From Variovorax sp. HW608 (GTDB lineage: Bacteria; Pseudomonadota; Gammaproteobacteria; Burkholderiales; Burkholderiaceae_C), in assembly GCF_900090195.1 (NCBI RefSeq), contig NZ_LT607803.1, forward strand, positions 7,218,229 to 7,282,228: a stretch of 64,000 bases of DNA. The letters are read 5' to 3'. Under the pieces are notes generated by a model. The model was not told where the DNA came from. It did no database searches and saw nothing but the letters and a program-made list of their open reading frames with translations. Shown piece by piece: positions 1 through 9,257 of the stretch; the stretch's first letter is position 1; every line of letters starts with the position of its first letter. The position numbers and the translations under genes are program-made.

Positions 1-399
1 ACGTCCTGATCGCTCTTGCCGATGACACGCTCCGAATCGACGTGGAAGACGCGCTCGAACTCCGTGTTCAAGGCCCTGAAGCGGAGCCGGGAGTCCTTGA
101 CGAAGAGCGCGTGCGGGACCGCATCGAGAATGGCATTGAGCTCATCGCCGCGCCGCTGCGCCTGCAACGAACTGAGGAAGCGCAGCACCGCCAGCGCCGC
201 GATGCCGACGGAAATCAGGGCCATCCAATGCCAGGCCAGCTCGATCGCCGTGGGCCGCCCGAACAGATAGCTCGCGGCGCCCAGGAGACAGGTCAATACG
301 GTCGCGAAGATTCCGCCGTCGAGCACCCGCCGCAGAGGTCCGGGCGTCGCACCGGGACGAAAGCTCCCACCGGAATTCGACGAATGAAAGGGCGACACG
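1..399 (-). CDS. membrane sensor with PAS domain, cut by the window edge
   Basis: This open frame runs off the left edge, so only its N-terminus is visible. It begins at a GTG near position 399, 17 bases after the stop of the DUF1266 gene on the same strand, which suggests one operon. Translation gives two hydrophobic segments (one around GIFATVLTCLLGAASYLF, one around LAWHWMALISVGIAALAVL). After them comes a PAS-like stretch reading LDAVPHALFVKDS, then NTEFERVF and GKSDQD, the usual start of a PAS sensor domain. The output domain lies outside the window. A histidine kinase or a diguanylate cyclase would both fit. The start codon is a guess, because an ATG at about 224 would remove the membrane segments. 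Confidence 0.6.
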
Positions 400-415
400 A
401 ACGGAAGAGATGGCG

Positions 416-1204
416 CTAGACCACAGCCCTGGAATCCGGACGCAGAGCGTCCGCAGGAAGACCCGGCGCCACCGCACGTGCCACGCTCCACGATGACGCG
501 AACCCGATCGGCGAGCGCCGGCCGCGCAGGAGAACGGAATGCGTGCGCGAGTAACGCTCCCACGCCGACGTCTCGAAGACTTCCATCGCGCCTCGCATGC
601 CGAGACCGACCAGCGCCGCCAGCGAGTAGACCTCCCAGGAGCCGTAGTGCATGCGCGCACGGATGGCCAAACGCTCCAGCACCGCTTCGGCGTCGCGCTG
701 CGACACATGACCCACCGCGCACGCGAGACGGACCAGATAGGCGAGCTGCTGGATGTCCCATGCCAGCACGCTGAGATGACCATGGCTCATGTCGTCGGCG
801 GAGGCAAGGCGCTCGGCTGGCGACCGGTGAGGAGTGCAGGCACCGTCGGCCCCCAGGCGCTGTTCTTCGAGCCATGCGGCAACCGCCCGCATTTCCGCCG
901 GGGAGATTTCCCCCAGTCGCTCCATGCGCTGCCCGATCACCCGAAGGCAATCCGCACGGGTCTGGATCCCCCAGTGCTCGGCCAAGAGACGCCGGACATG
1001 CCGTTCGGGCAGCGCGCTCGCCAACTGGTTGAAGTTGTCGTTCATGAGCACGGCGAAGTTCGCGCTGAGCAGGCATCCGAACAGCCGCTCGGGCGACATC
1101 TCCTCGGTCGGAGCGAACTCGACTCGTCGCGCGCCGAACCGCGGTCGAACGAAAGCCCACGGCATCAAACACCACACCAACGCGGCAGCAAGCAGAACCA
1201 TCAT
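416..1204 (-). CDS. DUF1266 family protein with N-terminal membrane anchor
   Basis: 262 residues starting MMVLLAAALVWCLMPW, a single N-terminal hydrophobic anchor. The rest is helical and matches the DUF1266 pattern: EHWGI followed by a short helix pair, then LAWDIQQLAYLVRLACAVGHVS, an Ala/Leu-rich helix, and HYGSWEVYSLAALVGLGMRG. The family is known from E. coli YbeR/YbeU and has no established function. I chose the ATG at 1204 because the hydrophobic anchor follows it directly. The frame stays open upstream to 1462, but that extension looks like out-of-frame sequence. The gene probably shares a transcript with the PAS sensor downstream. Confidence 0.72.
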   Translation of the reverse strand: MMVLLAAALVWCLMPWAFVRPRFGARRVEFAPTEEMSPERLFGCLLSANFAVLMNDNFNQLASALPERHVRRLLAEHWGIQTRADCLRVIGQRMERLGEISPAEMRAVAAWLEEQRLGADGACTPHRSPAERLASADDMSHGHLSVLAWDIQQLAYLVRLACAVGHVSQRDAEAVLERLAIRARMHYGSWEVYSLAALVGLGMRGAMEVFETSAWERYSRTHSVLLRGRRSPIGFASSWSVARAVAPGLPADALRPDSRAVV

Positions 1205-1416
1205 GAGCGTTCCCCGGATTTGTCTGGAGTGAGGACGGGCGGTGCATCGCCCAGCGAGCTTCGATTCAGACTGGGACCCCCACGAATCGAGTGAAACCGA
1301 TCGTAAAAAGGGGAGCCCGGGAGACCCATGAGAACCATCTGAAAAGGCGCGGGCGACCACGCGCCGAAGCGGCTCTTCGTGAACAAGTCCGCCCGCGGGT
1401 CGTTGAGAAAGGTCAC
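1201..1416 (-). CDS. possible small protein overlapping the DUF1266 start
   Basis: A 71-codon frame with a GTG start ends in a TGA that overlaps the ATG of the DUF1266 gene (ATGA), the layout expected of translational coupling. The product includes the stretch WSPAPFQMVLMGLPGSPFYDRF and is not obviously low complexity, but I recognise no family. The frame stays open further upstream without a good start. The 1205-1460 stretch otherwise holds the divergent start region of the histidine phosphatase. This is a weak call based only on the overlap and the plausible composition. Confidence 0.25.
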   Translation of the reverse strand: MTFLNDPRADLFTKSRFGAWSPAPFQMVLMGLPGSPFYDRFHSIRGGPSLNRSSLGDAPPVLTPDKSGERS

Positions 1417-1460
1417 CGCGGTGACGCGGAAAACCGCCGTCGATGGGCAGAATTCGCCGC

Positions 1461-2135
1461 ATGGGAACCCTCTATCTCGTGCGCCACGGCCAGGCCAGTT
1501 TCGGCGCGGCGGACTACGACCAGCTGAGCGACCTGGGCCACCGGCAATCGGTGCGCCTCGGCGAGTACTGGCGCGAGCGCGGCGTGCGCTTCGATGCGGT
1601 GATCACCGGCACCTTGCGGCGTCACCGACAGACCTGGCAGGGCATCGCAGAGGGCCTGGGCCTGTCAGCGGACGATGTCCTCCCCTGGCCGGGGCTGAAC
1701 GAATACGACAGCGAGGCCATCATCGCGACCATCCACCCCGGCAAGCTGGAGAAGGCGGATACGCCGGATCTGTACAGGCATCACTTCCGCCTCCTGCGCG
1801 ACGGACTCAATGCCTGGATGGAAGGCCGCACCGCACCGGCGGGCATGCCGAGCTACGTCGATTTCCTGGCCGGCGTGACCAGCGCGCTGGACCATGTGCG
1901 CGCCCGGCACCATGGCGCGAAGGTGCTCGTGGTGTCGAGCGGCGGACCGATCGCCACGGCGGTGGGCCACGTGCTCGGCACCCCCCCGGCGACCACGGTG
2001 GAACTCAATCTCCGGATGCGCAATTCGGCCGTGACCGAATTCGCGTTCACGCCGAAGCGCCACACCCTGGTGACCTACAACACGCTGCCCCACCTGGACG
2101 GGCCGGCGTACGAGAACTGGATCACCTACTCCTGA
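1461..2135 (+). CDS. histidine phosphatase family protein
   Basis: 224 residues starting GTLYLVRHGQ, with the RHG phosphohistidine motif at residues 8-10, typical of the phosphoglycerate-mutase-like superfamily. The start at 1461 places RHG at the usual distance from the N-terminus; an upstream in-frame ATG at 1443 would add only six residues. In classic members a second catalytic histidine lies in a SHGG motif near the C-terminal third. Here the equivalent reads SSGG (residues 159-162), so that histidine is a serine. The substrate is unknown. The 3' end overlaps the convergent cutA by ten bases, so the two stops share sequence. Confidence 0.88.
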   Translation: MGTLYLVRHGQASFGAADYDQLSDLGHRQSVRLGEYWRERGVRFDAVITGTLRRHRQTWQGIAEGLGLSADDVLPWPGLNEYDSEAIIATIHPGKLEKADTPDLYRHHFRLLRDGLNAWMEGRTAPAGMPSYVDFLAGVTSALDHVRARHHGAKVLVVSSGGPIATAVGHVLGTPPATTVELNLRMRNSAVTEFAFTPKRHTLVTYNTLPHLDGPAYENWITYS

Positions 2136-2467
2136 GCACGCGCTGTCGTGCTGCCGGCCCTGAGCCAGTCCAGATAGTCGGCCGAGCCGGCCGTGATCGG
2201 CACGCGGACGATCTCGGGCGTCTGGTAGCTGTGCCGCTCGCGAATGAAGGCCTCGAGCGCGCCATAGCGCGCGTCGAGCGTCTTGATGTGCAGCACCCAT
2301 TCCGGCTCGCGGTGCAACACGTCCTGCCAGATGTAGAGGCTGCGCACCCGCTGCACCTGGACGCATGCAGCGAGCCGCGCCTCGACGATCGCCTCGGCGA
2401 GCGCCTCGGCCTCGTCCTCGGTGCCGATGCTCGTCATCACGATGCAAGCGCCTGAATCCATGTGCAT
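2126..2467 (-). CDS. cutA: divalent cation tolerance protein CutA
   Basis: 113 residues in the usual CutA size range. The order of conserved blocks fits: an early IVMTSIGTEDEAEALA strand-helix, the stretch LAACVQVQRVRSLYIWQ, then VLHIKT, and the C-terminal PEIVRVPITAGSADYLDWL. CutA forms trimers and was named for copper tolerance in E. coli, but its biochemical role remains uncertain. Two starts are possible, ATG at 2467 or 2461; both leave the core intact. The downstream end overlaps the histidine phosphatase on the other strand. Confidence 0.9.
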   Translation of the reverse strand: MHMDSGACIVMTSIGTEDEAEALAEAIVEARLAACVQVQRVRSLYIWQDVLHREPEWVLHIKTLDARYGALEAFIRERHSYQTPEIVRVPITAGSADYLDWLRAGSTTARAQE

Positions 2468-2483
2468 CTCCCGGATGGATGAG

Positions 2484-2825
2484 CTAGCCTTGCCAGACGC
2501 CGTATCCCGCCTCGCGCAGCGCGATGCCGAGTTCCACCTCCATCTCGCGCGCGGCTTCATAGGGCATCGGGTTGTACATGGCGTAGAGCGCGGGCAGCAA
2601 GCGCAGGCCATGGTCGCGCACGTAGGCGTTGGCCTGGATGCCGGCCTTGTGCTTGTCGAAGCGCACGTCCGGGTCGAGCCCGGTCATGCCGACGTAGACG
2701 AAGGGCATGCCGAGCTTGTAGCCGGGATTCGCCCGCCGGAACCGCGCCGCGTTCCACACGCGATCGTCGAGTTCGATCACGTAGACGTGATGATGATGGC
2801 GGCTGCGCGTCTTGCGCGTTGGCAT
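2484..2825 (-). CDS. small conserved protein resembling a GIY-YIG fold
   Basis: 113 residues with a basic His-rich N-terminus, then HHVYVIELDD and, about 25 residues later, FVYVGMTGLDPDVRFDKHKAG. The pattern of a VYVIEL strand, a YVGMT turn and R..H..G resembles the core of GIY-YIG nucleases, but I do not see a full catalytic set. It lies 16 bases upstream of the cutA start on the same strand and may be cotranscribed with it. No firm function can be assigned. Confidence 0.68.
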   Translation of the reverse strand: MPTRKTRSRHHHHVYVIELDDRVWNAARFRRANPGYKLGMPFVYVGMTGLDPDVRFDKHKAGIQANAYVRDHGLRLLPALYAMYNPMPYEAAREMEVELGIALREAGYGVWQG

Positions 2826-2844
2826 GCGGCGAGGCGGCGCGATC

Positions 2845-3090
2845 TCACTTGCGCTTGATCAGGCCGTAGATGAACAGGAGCACGATCGCGCCGAGCACCG
2901 AGGCGATGAATCCGGCCCCCTGCCCCGCCGAGTACCAGCCCATGGCCTGCCCCGCGTAGGTCGCGACCAGCGAACCGGCGATGCCGATCAGCGTCGTGAC
3001 GATGAAGCCGGCCGAGTCGTCGCCGGGCTTGATGGCGCGCGCCACGAGGCCCGCAACGAAGCCGATCAGAATGGTCCAAACGATGTGCAT
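2845..3090 (-). CDS. GlsB/YeaQ/YmgE family membrane protein
   Basis: 81 residues that begin MHIVWTILIGFVAGLVAR and contain three hydrophobic segments separated by short Gly-rich turns, ending in IYGLIKRK. This is the pattern of the GlsB/YeaQ/YmgE (transglycosylase-associated) family, small inner-membrane proteins often induced by envelope or acid stress. The ATG at 3090 is chosen because the first membrane segment starts there; the longer open frame upstream has no membrane logic. No partner is visible beyond the same-strand gene at 2484. Confidence 0.9.
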   Translation of the reverse strand: MHIVWTILIGFVAGLVARAIKPGDDSAGFIVTTLIGIAGSLVATYAGQAMGWYSAGQGAGFIASVLGAIVLLFIYGLIKRK

Positions 3091-3212
3091 ACGGTGCCCC
3101 CGGTTGAGGAAGGAAGGCGGCGCGAGCCGGCGCCAGGCCATGCGGTTTTGATGATAGCCGCGTGAATCGCTCCTACACACCCGGTGCGCCCCGACGCTAT
3201 ATAAAGAACGGC

Positions 3213-3839
3213 ATGCTCGAAAAACTCCCGGATGCGATCGGCCATGCCTTGCACGAGGTGCGCGCAGGACTGGAGAAGATCGCCTTCAACACCCTCGGCC
3301 TGCGGCAGGGAATGGCGTCGATCACGATCGCCAGCCTCGCGTTCGCCGATCACGCGCCGCTGCCCGCGCGCTACACGGCGGACGGCGAAGGGCATTCGCC
3401 GCCGCTGCACTGGACCGGTGTTCCGGCCGGCGCGGCTTCGCTGGTCCTGCTGGTGGAGGACGCGGACTCGCCCACCCCGCACCCGCTGGTGCACGCGATC
3501 GCCGTCGATCTTCCGGCCGCCGACGGAGGGCTCGCCGACGGCGCCCTGTCGGACGACGACGATGAACCGGGCGTCCACACCGGCCGCAACTCCTACCTGC
3601 GGACCGCCTGGCTGCCGCCCGATCCGCCGCCGGGCCACGGCGTGCACCGCTATGCGTTCCAGATCTTCGCGCTCGGCACAGCGCATGAATTCTCGGCGAG
3701 CCCGGGCCGCGACGAATTGCTCGATGCATTGAAAGCCCACGCGATCGCCAGCGGCCTGCTCATCGGCACCTGCGAGAGGCACGATGGGTCGATCAAGATC
3801 GGCAACGCCGTGCCGACCGGCGCCGTGCCCGCGAGCTGA
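3213..3839 (+). CDS. YbhB/YbcL family PEBP-like protein
   Basis: 208 residues from an ATG reading MLEKLPDAIGHALHEVRAG. After a helical N-terminus the PEBP core follows: the PARYTADGEGHSPPLHWTGVP block, LVLLVEDADSP, HPLVHAI, and the late GHGVHRYAFQIFAL strand. These match bacterial phosphatidylethanolamine-binding-protein relatives (E. coli YbhB/YbcL), which are cytosolic or periplasmic proteins of uncertain ligand. An upstream in-frame ATG at 3162 exists, but its leader looks non-coding. The stop lies four bases from the convergent creatininase stop. Confidence 0.9.
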   Translation: MLEKLPDAIGHALHEVRAGLEKIAFNTLGLRQGMASITIASLAFADHAPLPARYTADGEGHSPPLHWTGVPAGAASLVLLVEDADSPTPHPLVHAIAVDLPAADGGLADGALSDDDDEPGVHTGRNSYLRTAWLPPDPPPGHGVHRYAFQIFALGTAHEFSASPGRDELLDALKAHAIASGLLIGTCERHDGSIKIGNAVPTGAVPAS

Positions 3840-3843
3840 GCAG

Positions 3844-4662
3844 TCAGGGATTCGGCGGGTTGCCGATGGTCGCGAGCGGCAGCCGCGAAACCTCGGCGAG
3901 CAAGGCCGCGAGCTGCGCTGCCGCGGCATCGACGAGTGCGCGGCCTTTTTCGGCGGTGGCTGCGGCGGCGTTTCCGGCGGCGCCGGCGGGGTTGTAGTCC
4001 TCCATCGCCCAGCCCAGCTTGGCGCTCTTGCCGTTGCCGAGGATCGGGTAGTCGCGCGCGCGGCTGCGCGAGGTCGAATCGAAATTGCGGGCCGCTTCCA
4101 TCGCGACGCCGGCCGGCGCGAGTGCCAGCATCATCGAGGTTTCCATCTCGCCGGCATGCACGCCGAAGCGGTGCTCGTCGGCGCTGAACTGGGCGCCCGC
4201 ATCGCCGAGCGGCAGATTGAACCAGCTCACGCCGTAGACGATCAGCTCGTGCGCCACGCGCAGTTCGCGCGCCACGATGTCCATCGCGCCGACATGCCCG
4301 CCGTGGGCATTGAACAGCACCAGCTTCCTGATGCCCGCGCGCGCCACGCTGGCGCCGATCTCGCTCCAGAGCCGGATCAGCGTTTCGGACGACAACGTGA
4401 GCGTGCCCGGGAAGCGCGCATGTTCGGGGCTCAGCCCGATCTGCTGCGTGGGCAGGAACAGCACCGGGAGGTCCGCCGCCAGCAAGGGCAGCGCCGCCTC
4501 GACGATGCCGTCCACCAGCGTCGAATCCACGCCAAGCGGCAGGTGCGGGCCATGCTGTTCGGTCGCGCCCAGCGGCAGCACCGCGACGGTCGTGCCCGGA
4601 TCGAGCGCGGCGAAGTCGCGCGTGGTGAGTCGGGACCAGAAGCGGCTGGCGGGGGCATTCAT
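3844..4662 (-). CDS. creatininase family amidohydrolase
   Basis: 272 residues with the family hallmark LPLGATEQHGPHLPLGVDSTLV early in the chain (metal-binding Glu, His and Asp), then LVLFNAHGGHVGAMD (the NGHGG-like motif, here NAHGG) and DEHRFGVHAGEMETS with further metal-binding residues. The family hydrolyses cyclic amides or C-N bonds, for example creatinine and formamidopyrimidine-type intermediates; the true substrate is not visible. The gene lies downstream of the sorbosone-dehydrogenase-like gene on the same strand with a 24-base gap, so the two may form one transcript. Confidence 0.9.
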   Translation of the reverse strand: MNAPASRFWSRLTTRDFAALDPGTTVAVLPLGATEQHGPHLPLGVDSTLVDGIVEAALPLLAADLPVLFLPTQQIGLSPEHARFPGTLTLSSETLIRLWSEIGASVARAGIRKLVLFNAHGGHVGAMDIVARELRVAHELIVYGVSWFNLPLGDAGAQFSADEHRFGVHAGEMETSMMLALAPAGVAMEAARNFDSTSRSRARDYPILGNGKSAKLGWAMEDYNPAGAAGNAAAATAEKGRALVDAAAAQLAALLAEVSRLPLATIGNPPNP

Positions 4663-4686
4663 GCGGGCGATCTTAGTGCCCTGGCT

Positions 4687-6048
4687 TCACTTGCGGGCGA
4701 CGCGCCAGACGACATTGCCGACATCGTCGGCGACCAGCAGCGCGCCGCTCTTGTCCAGCGCCACACCGACCGGGCGGCCTTGCGCCTTTTCGTCGGCCGA
4801 GAGGAAGCCGGTCAGGAAGTCCACCGGCTGCCCGCTCGGACGGCCATTGGCGAAGGGCACGAACACCACCTTGTAGCCGGCCATCGGCTTGCGGTTCCAC
4901 GAGCCATGTTCGCCGATGAACGCACCGTTCGCGAATTCGGGCGGCATGCCGCGCGGACTCGAAAAGGCGATGCCGAGCGGTGCACGGTGCGAGCCGAGCG
5001 CGTAGTCCGGCACCACGGCCTTCGCGACCATGTCGGGGCGCTGCGGCTCGACGCGCGCATCGACATGATGGCCGTAGTAGCTCCAGGGCCAGCCATAGAA
5101 CGCCCCTTCCTTCACCGACGTGAGGTAGTCGGGCACGAGGTCGCTGCCGAGCTCGTCGCGCTCGTTGACCACCGCCCACAGCGCCTGCGTTGCGGGCTCC
5201 CAGTCCGCCGCCACCGGATTGCGCAGGCCGCTCGCGAAGAGGCGCTTCTGGCCGGTCTTCGCGTCCACCTCCCAGACCGAGGCGCGCCCTTCCTCGGCCG
5301 CGAGGCCGTTCTCGCCGGCATTGCTGTTGGAACCGACCGTCACGTAGAGCCTGGTGCCGTCGCGGTTCGCGACCACGTGCTTGGTCCAGTGGTGATTGAT
5401 GCCGGCCGGCAGATCGGTCACCTTGACCGGCACCGCGCCGATGCTCGTCTCGCCCTCGGTATACGGCACCTTGACCAGCGCATCGGCGTTGGCGATGAAC
5501 AGCTCGTGGCCGACCAGCACGACGCCGAAGGGCGACATCAGCTTGTCGATGAACACCTTGCGCAGGTCGGCGACTCCATCGCCGTCGGTGTCGCGCAGCA
5601 GGGTGATGCGGTTGGCGCTCGGCACCCCGGCGCCGGCGCGCCCCTCGACGATCTCCGTCGCCATGTCGCGGAACTTCGCGGCCAGTCCCTTGCCTTCGCC
5701 GCCTTCGGGCCTGGGCGGCCGGTTGCTCTCCACCACGAGCACGTCGCCGTTGGGCAATGTGTAGACCATCCGCGGATGGTCGAGCCCGCGCGCGAAGGCG
5801 GTGACGACGAAGCCTTCGGGCGCGGTCGGGCCGGCCATGTCCGCCCAGCCGACGGGCGGCGCGATGTGGATGGTCGGGATCAGGGTCTTGACCGGCGGCG
5901 GCAGTTCAGGCGTCGGCCCGATGCCGGCCTCGGCGGGCAGCTTCGCGGCCTCGCCGCAGGCGCCGAGCAGCGTGGCGACAGCCAGCATGGGCCCGGAGAT
6001 CGCCGCGCGCACGGCGCGCGGAGTGAGCGCTCTCATCATCATCGACAT
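4687..6048 (-). CDS. sorbosone dehydrogenase-like PQQ-family lipoprotein
   Basis: About 453 residues from the ATG at 6048. The N-terminus is a lipoprotein signal: a basic start, a hydrophobic run and LLGAC as lipobox. The body is a six-bladed propeller of the soluble glucose/sorbosone dehydrogenase type. It shows [31 protein letters not shown] (calcium-loop-like), [25 protein letters not shown] and [12 protein letters not shown], then a C-terminal [19 protein letters not shown] blade. The family oxidises sugars or aldoses using PQQ in the periplasm. Whether PQQ is bound here is inferred from the family only. The long frame open to 6141 is an upstream extension without a signal peptide. Confidence 0.85.
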   Translation of the reverse strand: MSMMMRALTPRAVRAAISGPMLAVATLLGACGEAAKLPAEAGIGPTPELPPPVKTLIPTIHIAPPVGWADMAGPTAPEGFVVTAFARGLDHPRMVYTLPNGDVLVVESNRPPRPEGGEGKGLAAKFRDMATEIVEGRAGAGVPSANRITLLRDTDGDGVADLRKVFIDKLMSPFGVVLVGHELFIANADALVKVPYTEGETSIGAVPVKVTDLPAGINHHWTKHVVANRDGTRLYVTVGSNSNAGENGLAAEEGRASVWEVDAKTGQKRLFASGLRNPVAADWEPATQALWAVVNERDELGSDLVPDYLTSVKEGAFYGWPWSYYGHHVDARVEPQRPDMVAKAVVPDYALGSHRAPLGIAFSSPRGMPPEFANGAFIGEHGSWNRKPMAGYKVVFVPFANGRPSGQPVDFLTGFLSADEKAQGRPVGVALDKSGALLVADDVGNVVWRVARK

Positions 6049-6172
6049 CCTTGGATCGGCACGAAATGGCATCCGTTTGTATCCTGCAATCGGCTTCGCG
6101 TCCGAGTGTCGGCGACGGGCGCTTCCAGGCGTGGGAACCACCCGGGCATGGCGCGGCCGCTACCATCACGCG

Positions 6173-6916
6173 ATGACCGACGAACTGTTCCGCTCCGACG
6201 CCTACCTGCGTGACTGCGAAGCCCGCATCCTGCGCGTCGAGGAAAGCGGCATCGTGCTCGACCGCACCGTGTTCTATCCGCAGGGCGGCGGGCAGGCCGG
6301 CGACAGCGGCTGGCTGCGGCTGGCCGATGGCCGCGAGATCGCGATCGCCGATACCCGCAAGGCCAAGGACGCCGAGGGCAAGGCGACCCAGGAGATCATC
6401 CATGTGCCGGCAGCCGGCCAGGAAGCACTGCTGGATGCGCTGAAAGCCGGCGACGGCGTGACGGCGCGCATCGACTGGGAACGCCGGCATCGGCTGATGC
6501 GCTTCCACACCGCCACGCACCTCTTGTGTCACCTGGTGCCGCAGCCGGTCAACGGATGCTCGATCACGCCCGAGTACGCGCGGCTGGACTTCCACATGAC
6601 CGAGCCGCTCGACAAGGAAGCGCTCACCGCCGCTCTTGCGCAGCTGGTCGCGGCCGGCCATCCGCTGACCGTCGGCGCGATCACCGACGCCGAGCTCGAT
6701 GCCAACCCCGCCCTCGTGAAGAGCATGAGCGTGCAGCCGCCGCGCGGCGCCGGCACCGTCCGCACGATCCGCATCGGCGAAGCGCAGCTGATCGACTTCC
6801 AGCCCTGCGGCGGCACCCACGTCGCCAACACGCGCGAGATCGGCGCGGTCGTCGTGACCAAGATCGAAAAGAAGAGCGCCAACAGCCGCCGCGTGGTGCT
6901 CGGATGGGCGGCGTGA
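6173..6916 (+). CDS. alanyl-tRNA editing protein (AlaX type)
   Basis: 247 residues that match the freestanding editing domain of AlaRS. It contains TVFYPQGGGQAGD (strand with the Gly-rich turn), the zinc-binding HTATH in the middle, and CGGTH near the C-terminus, giving the HxxxH and CxxxH pairs of the family. AlaX enzymes hydrolyse Ser-tRNA(Ala) or Gly-tRNA(Ala) in trans. The ATG at 6173 is preceded by a promoter-like region and divergent dehydrogenase gene, and the N-terminal residues fit a domain start. dsbD follows 47 bases downstream on the same strand. Confidence 0.88.
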   Translation: MTDELFRSDAYLRDCEARILRVEESGIVLDRTVFYPQGGGQAGDSGWLRLADGREIAIADTRKAKDAEGKATQEIIHVPAAGQEALLDALKAGDGVTARIDWERRHRLMRFHTATHLLCHLVPQPVNGCSITPEYARLDFHMTEPLDKEALTAALAQLVAAGHPLTVGAITDAELDANPALVKSMSVQPPRGAGTVRTIRIGEAQLIDFQPCGGTHVANTREIGAVVVTKIEKKSANSRRVVLGWAA

Positions 6917-6963
6917 AGCACGCCCCGGAACTTCGACCGGGGCAGCCGCTCCGACTGAACCGC

Positions 6964-9162
6964 ATGGCAATTCTGATTCCTCGACACGCCGCGGGCCTCT
7001 GGCTTGCCGCCCTCGCCGCCGTGGCCGCCCCCTTGCCGGCCGCGGCACAGCTCTCCCCCCGGGTCGGCCCGGTCGTGACGACGCCCCACGTGCGCGCCGA
7101 ACTGATCGCGCATGCGCCCGATGGCATCTCGCCCGCAGCGCCGGCCTGGGTCGGATTGCAGATCACGCACCAGCCCGAGTGGCACACCTATTGGAAGAAC
7201 GCCGGCGATTCCGGCCTGCCGACCGAACTGGCGTGGACGCTCCCGCCCGGCGTGTCGATTGGCGACATCGCATGGCCGGTGCCGCGCAAGATCCCGATCG
7301 GCAATCTCGCCAACTACGGCTACGAAGGCACGGTGCTGCTGCCGGTGCCGCTCACGGTGGGACCGGACTTCAAGGCGGCCGCGTCGCTGACCGGCGCGCA
7401 GGAACTCGACGTCCGGCTCAAGGCCTCCTGGCTGGTCTGCCGCAAGGAGTGCATTCCCGAGGAGGGCGAGTTCCAGCTCAAGGTGCCGCTGCACGGCTCG
7501 ACCGCCCTGCACAGGAGCGACTTCGAGGCCGCATGGGCCGCCCAGCCGGTCGCGCTCGACAAACCCGGCGGCATCACGATCGACGGCAACAAGCTGCAGG
7601 TCCGGCTCGACGGGCTGCCCGCATCGGTTCGCGGCAAGACGCTGGAATTCTTCCCGGAGACCGGCGAGGTCGTCCACACCGCGGCGGTGCTCGGGAAGGA
7701 CTGGACCCAATCGTGGCAGGGCGAAGCCTGGACCGCGACCATCCCGCTCGCGGAACAGCGCAGCGCCAGCCCCGCCGTGATGCCGGTCGTCGTCGCCCTC
7801 GCCGATGCCGACCGGCAGCCGGGCCAGCCGATTGCGTGGCGGGCCGAGGCGCCGGTGACCGGCGCCTGGCCCACGACGGCTTCCAAGGCCCAGGTCTCCC
7901 CGGCATTGCAGGCCGCGCTCGAAGCCAACGCCGGCGCCCCGCCGGCGCCGCGAACTTCCGGCACGCTCGTCGCCGCCCTGCTGGGCGCCTTGATCGGCGG
8001 CCTGCTGCTCAACCTCATGCCCTGCGTGTTCCCGATACTGGCGATCAAGGTGCTGAACTTCACGCGGCACGCGGAGGACCGCCGGCGGCATCGCGTGGCC
8101 GCGATCGCCTACGCCGGCGGCGTCATCCTGTCCTGCCTGGCGCTCGGCGGCGCGATGCTCGCGCTGCGCGCGGCCGGCACCCAGCTCGGCTGGGGGTTTC
8201 AACTGCAATCGCCGGCGGTCGTGGCCGCGCTCGCGGCGCTGTTCACGCTGATCGGGCTCAACCTCGCGGGGCTGTTCGAGTTCGCCAGCGTCGCGCCGAG
8301 GTCGCTCGCGGCGGCGCAGGTCCGGCATCCGGTGGTCAACGACTTTCTCTCGGGCGCGCTCGCCGTGGTGATCGCATCGCCCTGCACCGCGCCCTTCATG
8401 GGCGCGTCGCTCGGTTTCGCGATCGGGCTGCCGGCGGCCGAGGCGCTGCTGATGTTCGCCATGCTCGGGCTCGGGCTGGCGCTGCCCTACCTGCTGGCGG
8501 GCTTCGTTCCGGCGGTGGCGCTCCTGCTGCCGAAGCCGGGCGCGTGGATGCAGACCCTGCGCCGCCTGCTCGCATTTCCGATGTTCGCGACGGTCGCCTG
8601 GCTGGTCTGGGTGCTCGGCCAGCAAAGCGGCATCGACGGCGCGGGCGCGCTGCTCGGCCTCCTGGTCTGCCTCGCGGCCATCGTCTGGGCGTTCACCTTG
8701 CGCGGCCGCACCCGGCTCGTGGTCGCGGGCATCGTCATCGCCGCGACCGCCGCGCTGACGGCCGCGATCGGCGGCAACGTCCTGCGGGTCGCCGAGCCGG
8801 CCAGCGCCGCAGCATCGGCGGGCGACCGCTGGCAGCCCTGGTCCGAAGCGAAGGCCGCTGAACTGCGGGCAGCCGGCCGGCCGGTGTTCGTCGACTTCAC
8901 CGCCGCATGGTGCGTCACCTGCCAGTACAACAAGCGCGCCACGCTTTCCAGCGCCGAGGTGCTCGCCGATTTCGACGCCAGGAACGTCGCCCTGCTGCGC
9001 GCCGACTGGACGCGGCGCGACCCGGCCATCACCGCCGCGCTCACGGCGCTGGGCCGCAGCGGCGTGCCGGTCTACGTGCTGCAGGCGCCGGGAAAGGCGC
9101 CGGTGGTCCTGACCGAGATCCTCAGCACGGAGGAGGTGCGCGCGGCGCTCGCCGGACTGTGA
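6964..9162 (+). CDS. dsbD: protein-disulfide reductase DsbD
   Basis: 732 residues in the typical DsbD order. A signal peptide ends around ALPAAAQ. It is followed by a periplasmic alpha domain with a KASWLVCRKECIPEEG cysteine pair. The membrane domain has the family cysteines in MPCVFPIL (Cys about 354) and SPCTAPF (Cys about 474). The C-terminal thioredoxin domain carries CVTC at 650-653. DsbD passes electrons from cytoplasmic thioredoxin across the inner membrane to periplasmic thiol proteins and to cytochrome c maturation. The ATG at 6964 gives a clean signal peptide. The secreted redoxin gene follows 95 bases downstream and could be a periplasmic partner, but no proof is visible. Confidence 0.92.
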   Translation: MAILIPRHAAGLWLAALAAVAAPLPAAAQLSPRVGPVVTTPHVRAELIAHAPDGISPAAPAWVGLQITHQPEWHTYWKNAGDSGLPTELAWTLPPGVSIGDIAWPVPRKIPIGNLANYGYEGTVLLPVPLTVGPDFKAAASLTGAQELDVRLKASWLVCRKECIPEEGEFQLKVPLHGSTALHRSDFEAAWAAQPVALDKPGGITIDGNKLQVRLDGLPASVRGKTLEFFPETGEVVHTAAVLGKDWTQSWQGEAWTATIPLAEQRSASPAVMPVVVALADADRQPGQPIAWRAEAPVTGAWPTTASKAQVSPALQAALEANAGAPPAPRTSGTLVAALLGALIGGLLLNLMPCVFPILAIKVLNFTRHAEDRRRHRVAAIAYAGGVILSCLALGGAMLALRAAGTQLGWGFQLQSPAVVAALAALFTLIGLNLAGLFEFASVAPRSLAAAQVRHPVVNDFLSGALAVVIASPCTAPFMGASLGFAIGLPAAEALLMFAMLGLGLALPYLLAGFVPAVALLLPKPGAWMQTLRRLLAFPMFATVAWLVWVLGQQSGIDGAGALLGLLVCLAAIVWAFTLRGRTRLVVAGIVIAATAALTAAIGGNVLRVAEPASAAASAGDRWQPWSEAKAAELRAAGRPVFVDFTAAWCVTCQYNKRATLSSAEVLADFDARNVALLRADWTRRDPAITAALTALGRSGVPVYVLQAPGKAPVVLTEILSTEEVRAALAGL

Positions 9163-9257
9163 GACCATGAACCGGTACGGGTTGTCACAAACGCATGAAG
9201 AATCCGTTCTAAGCTCTCGTGGTTGTTGAGTTTTATCGATTGGAGTTCAAGCTGACC

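Noticed and set aside
3784..6213. Long open frame on the plus strand opposite the creatininase and dehydrogenase genes
   Set aside because: It is the antisense of two well-supported genes in GC-rich DNA, with Arg/Ala/His-rich composition and no recognisable domain.
6529..9168. 879-codon minus-strand open frame opposite dsbD
   Set aside because: Antisense to a well-identified DsbD with signal peptide and CVTC; shadow frame.
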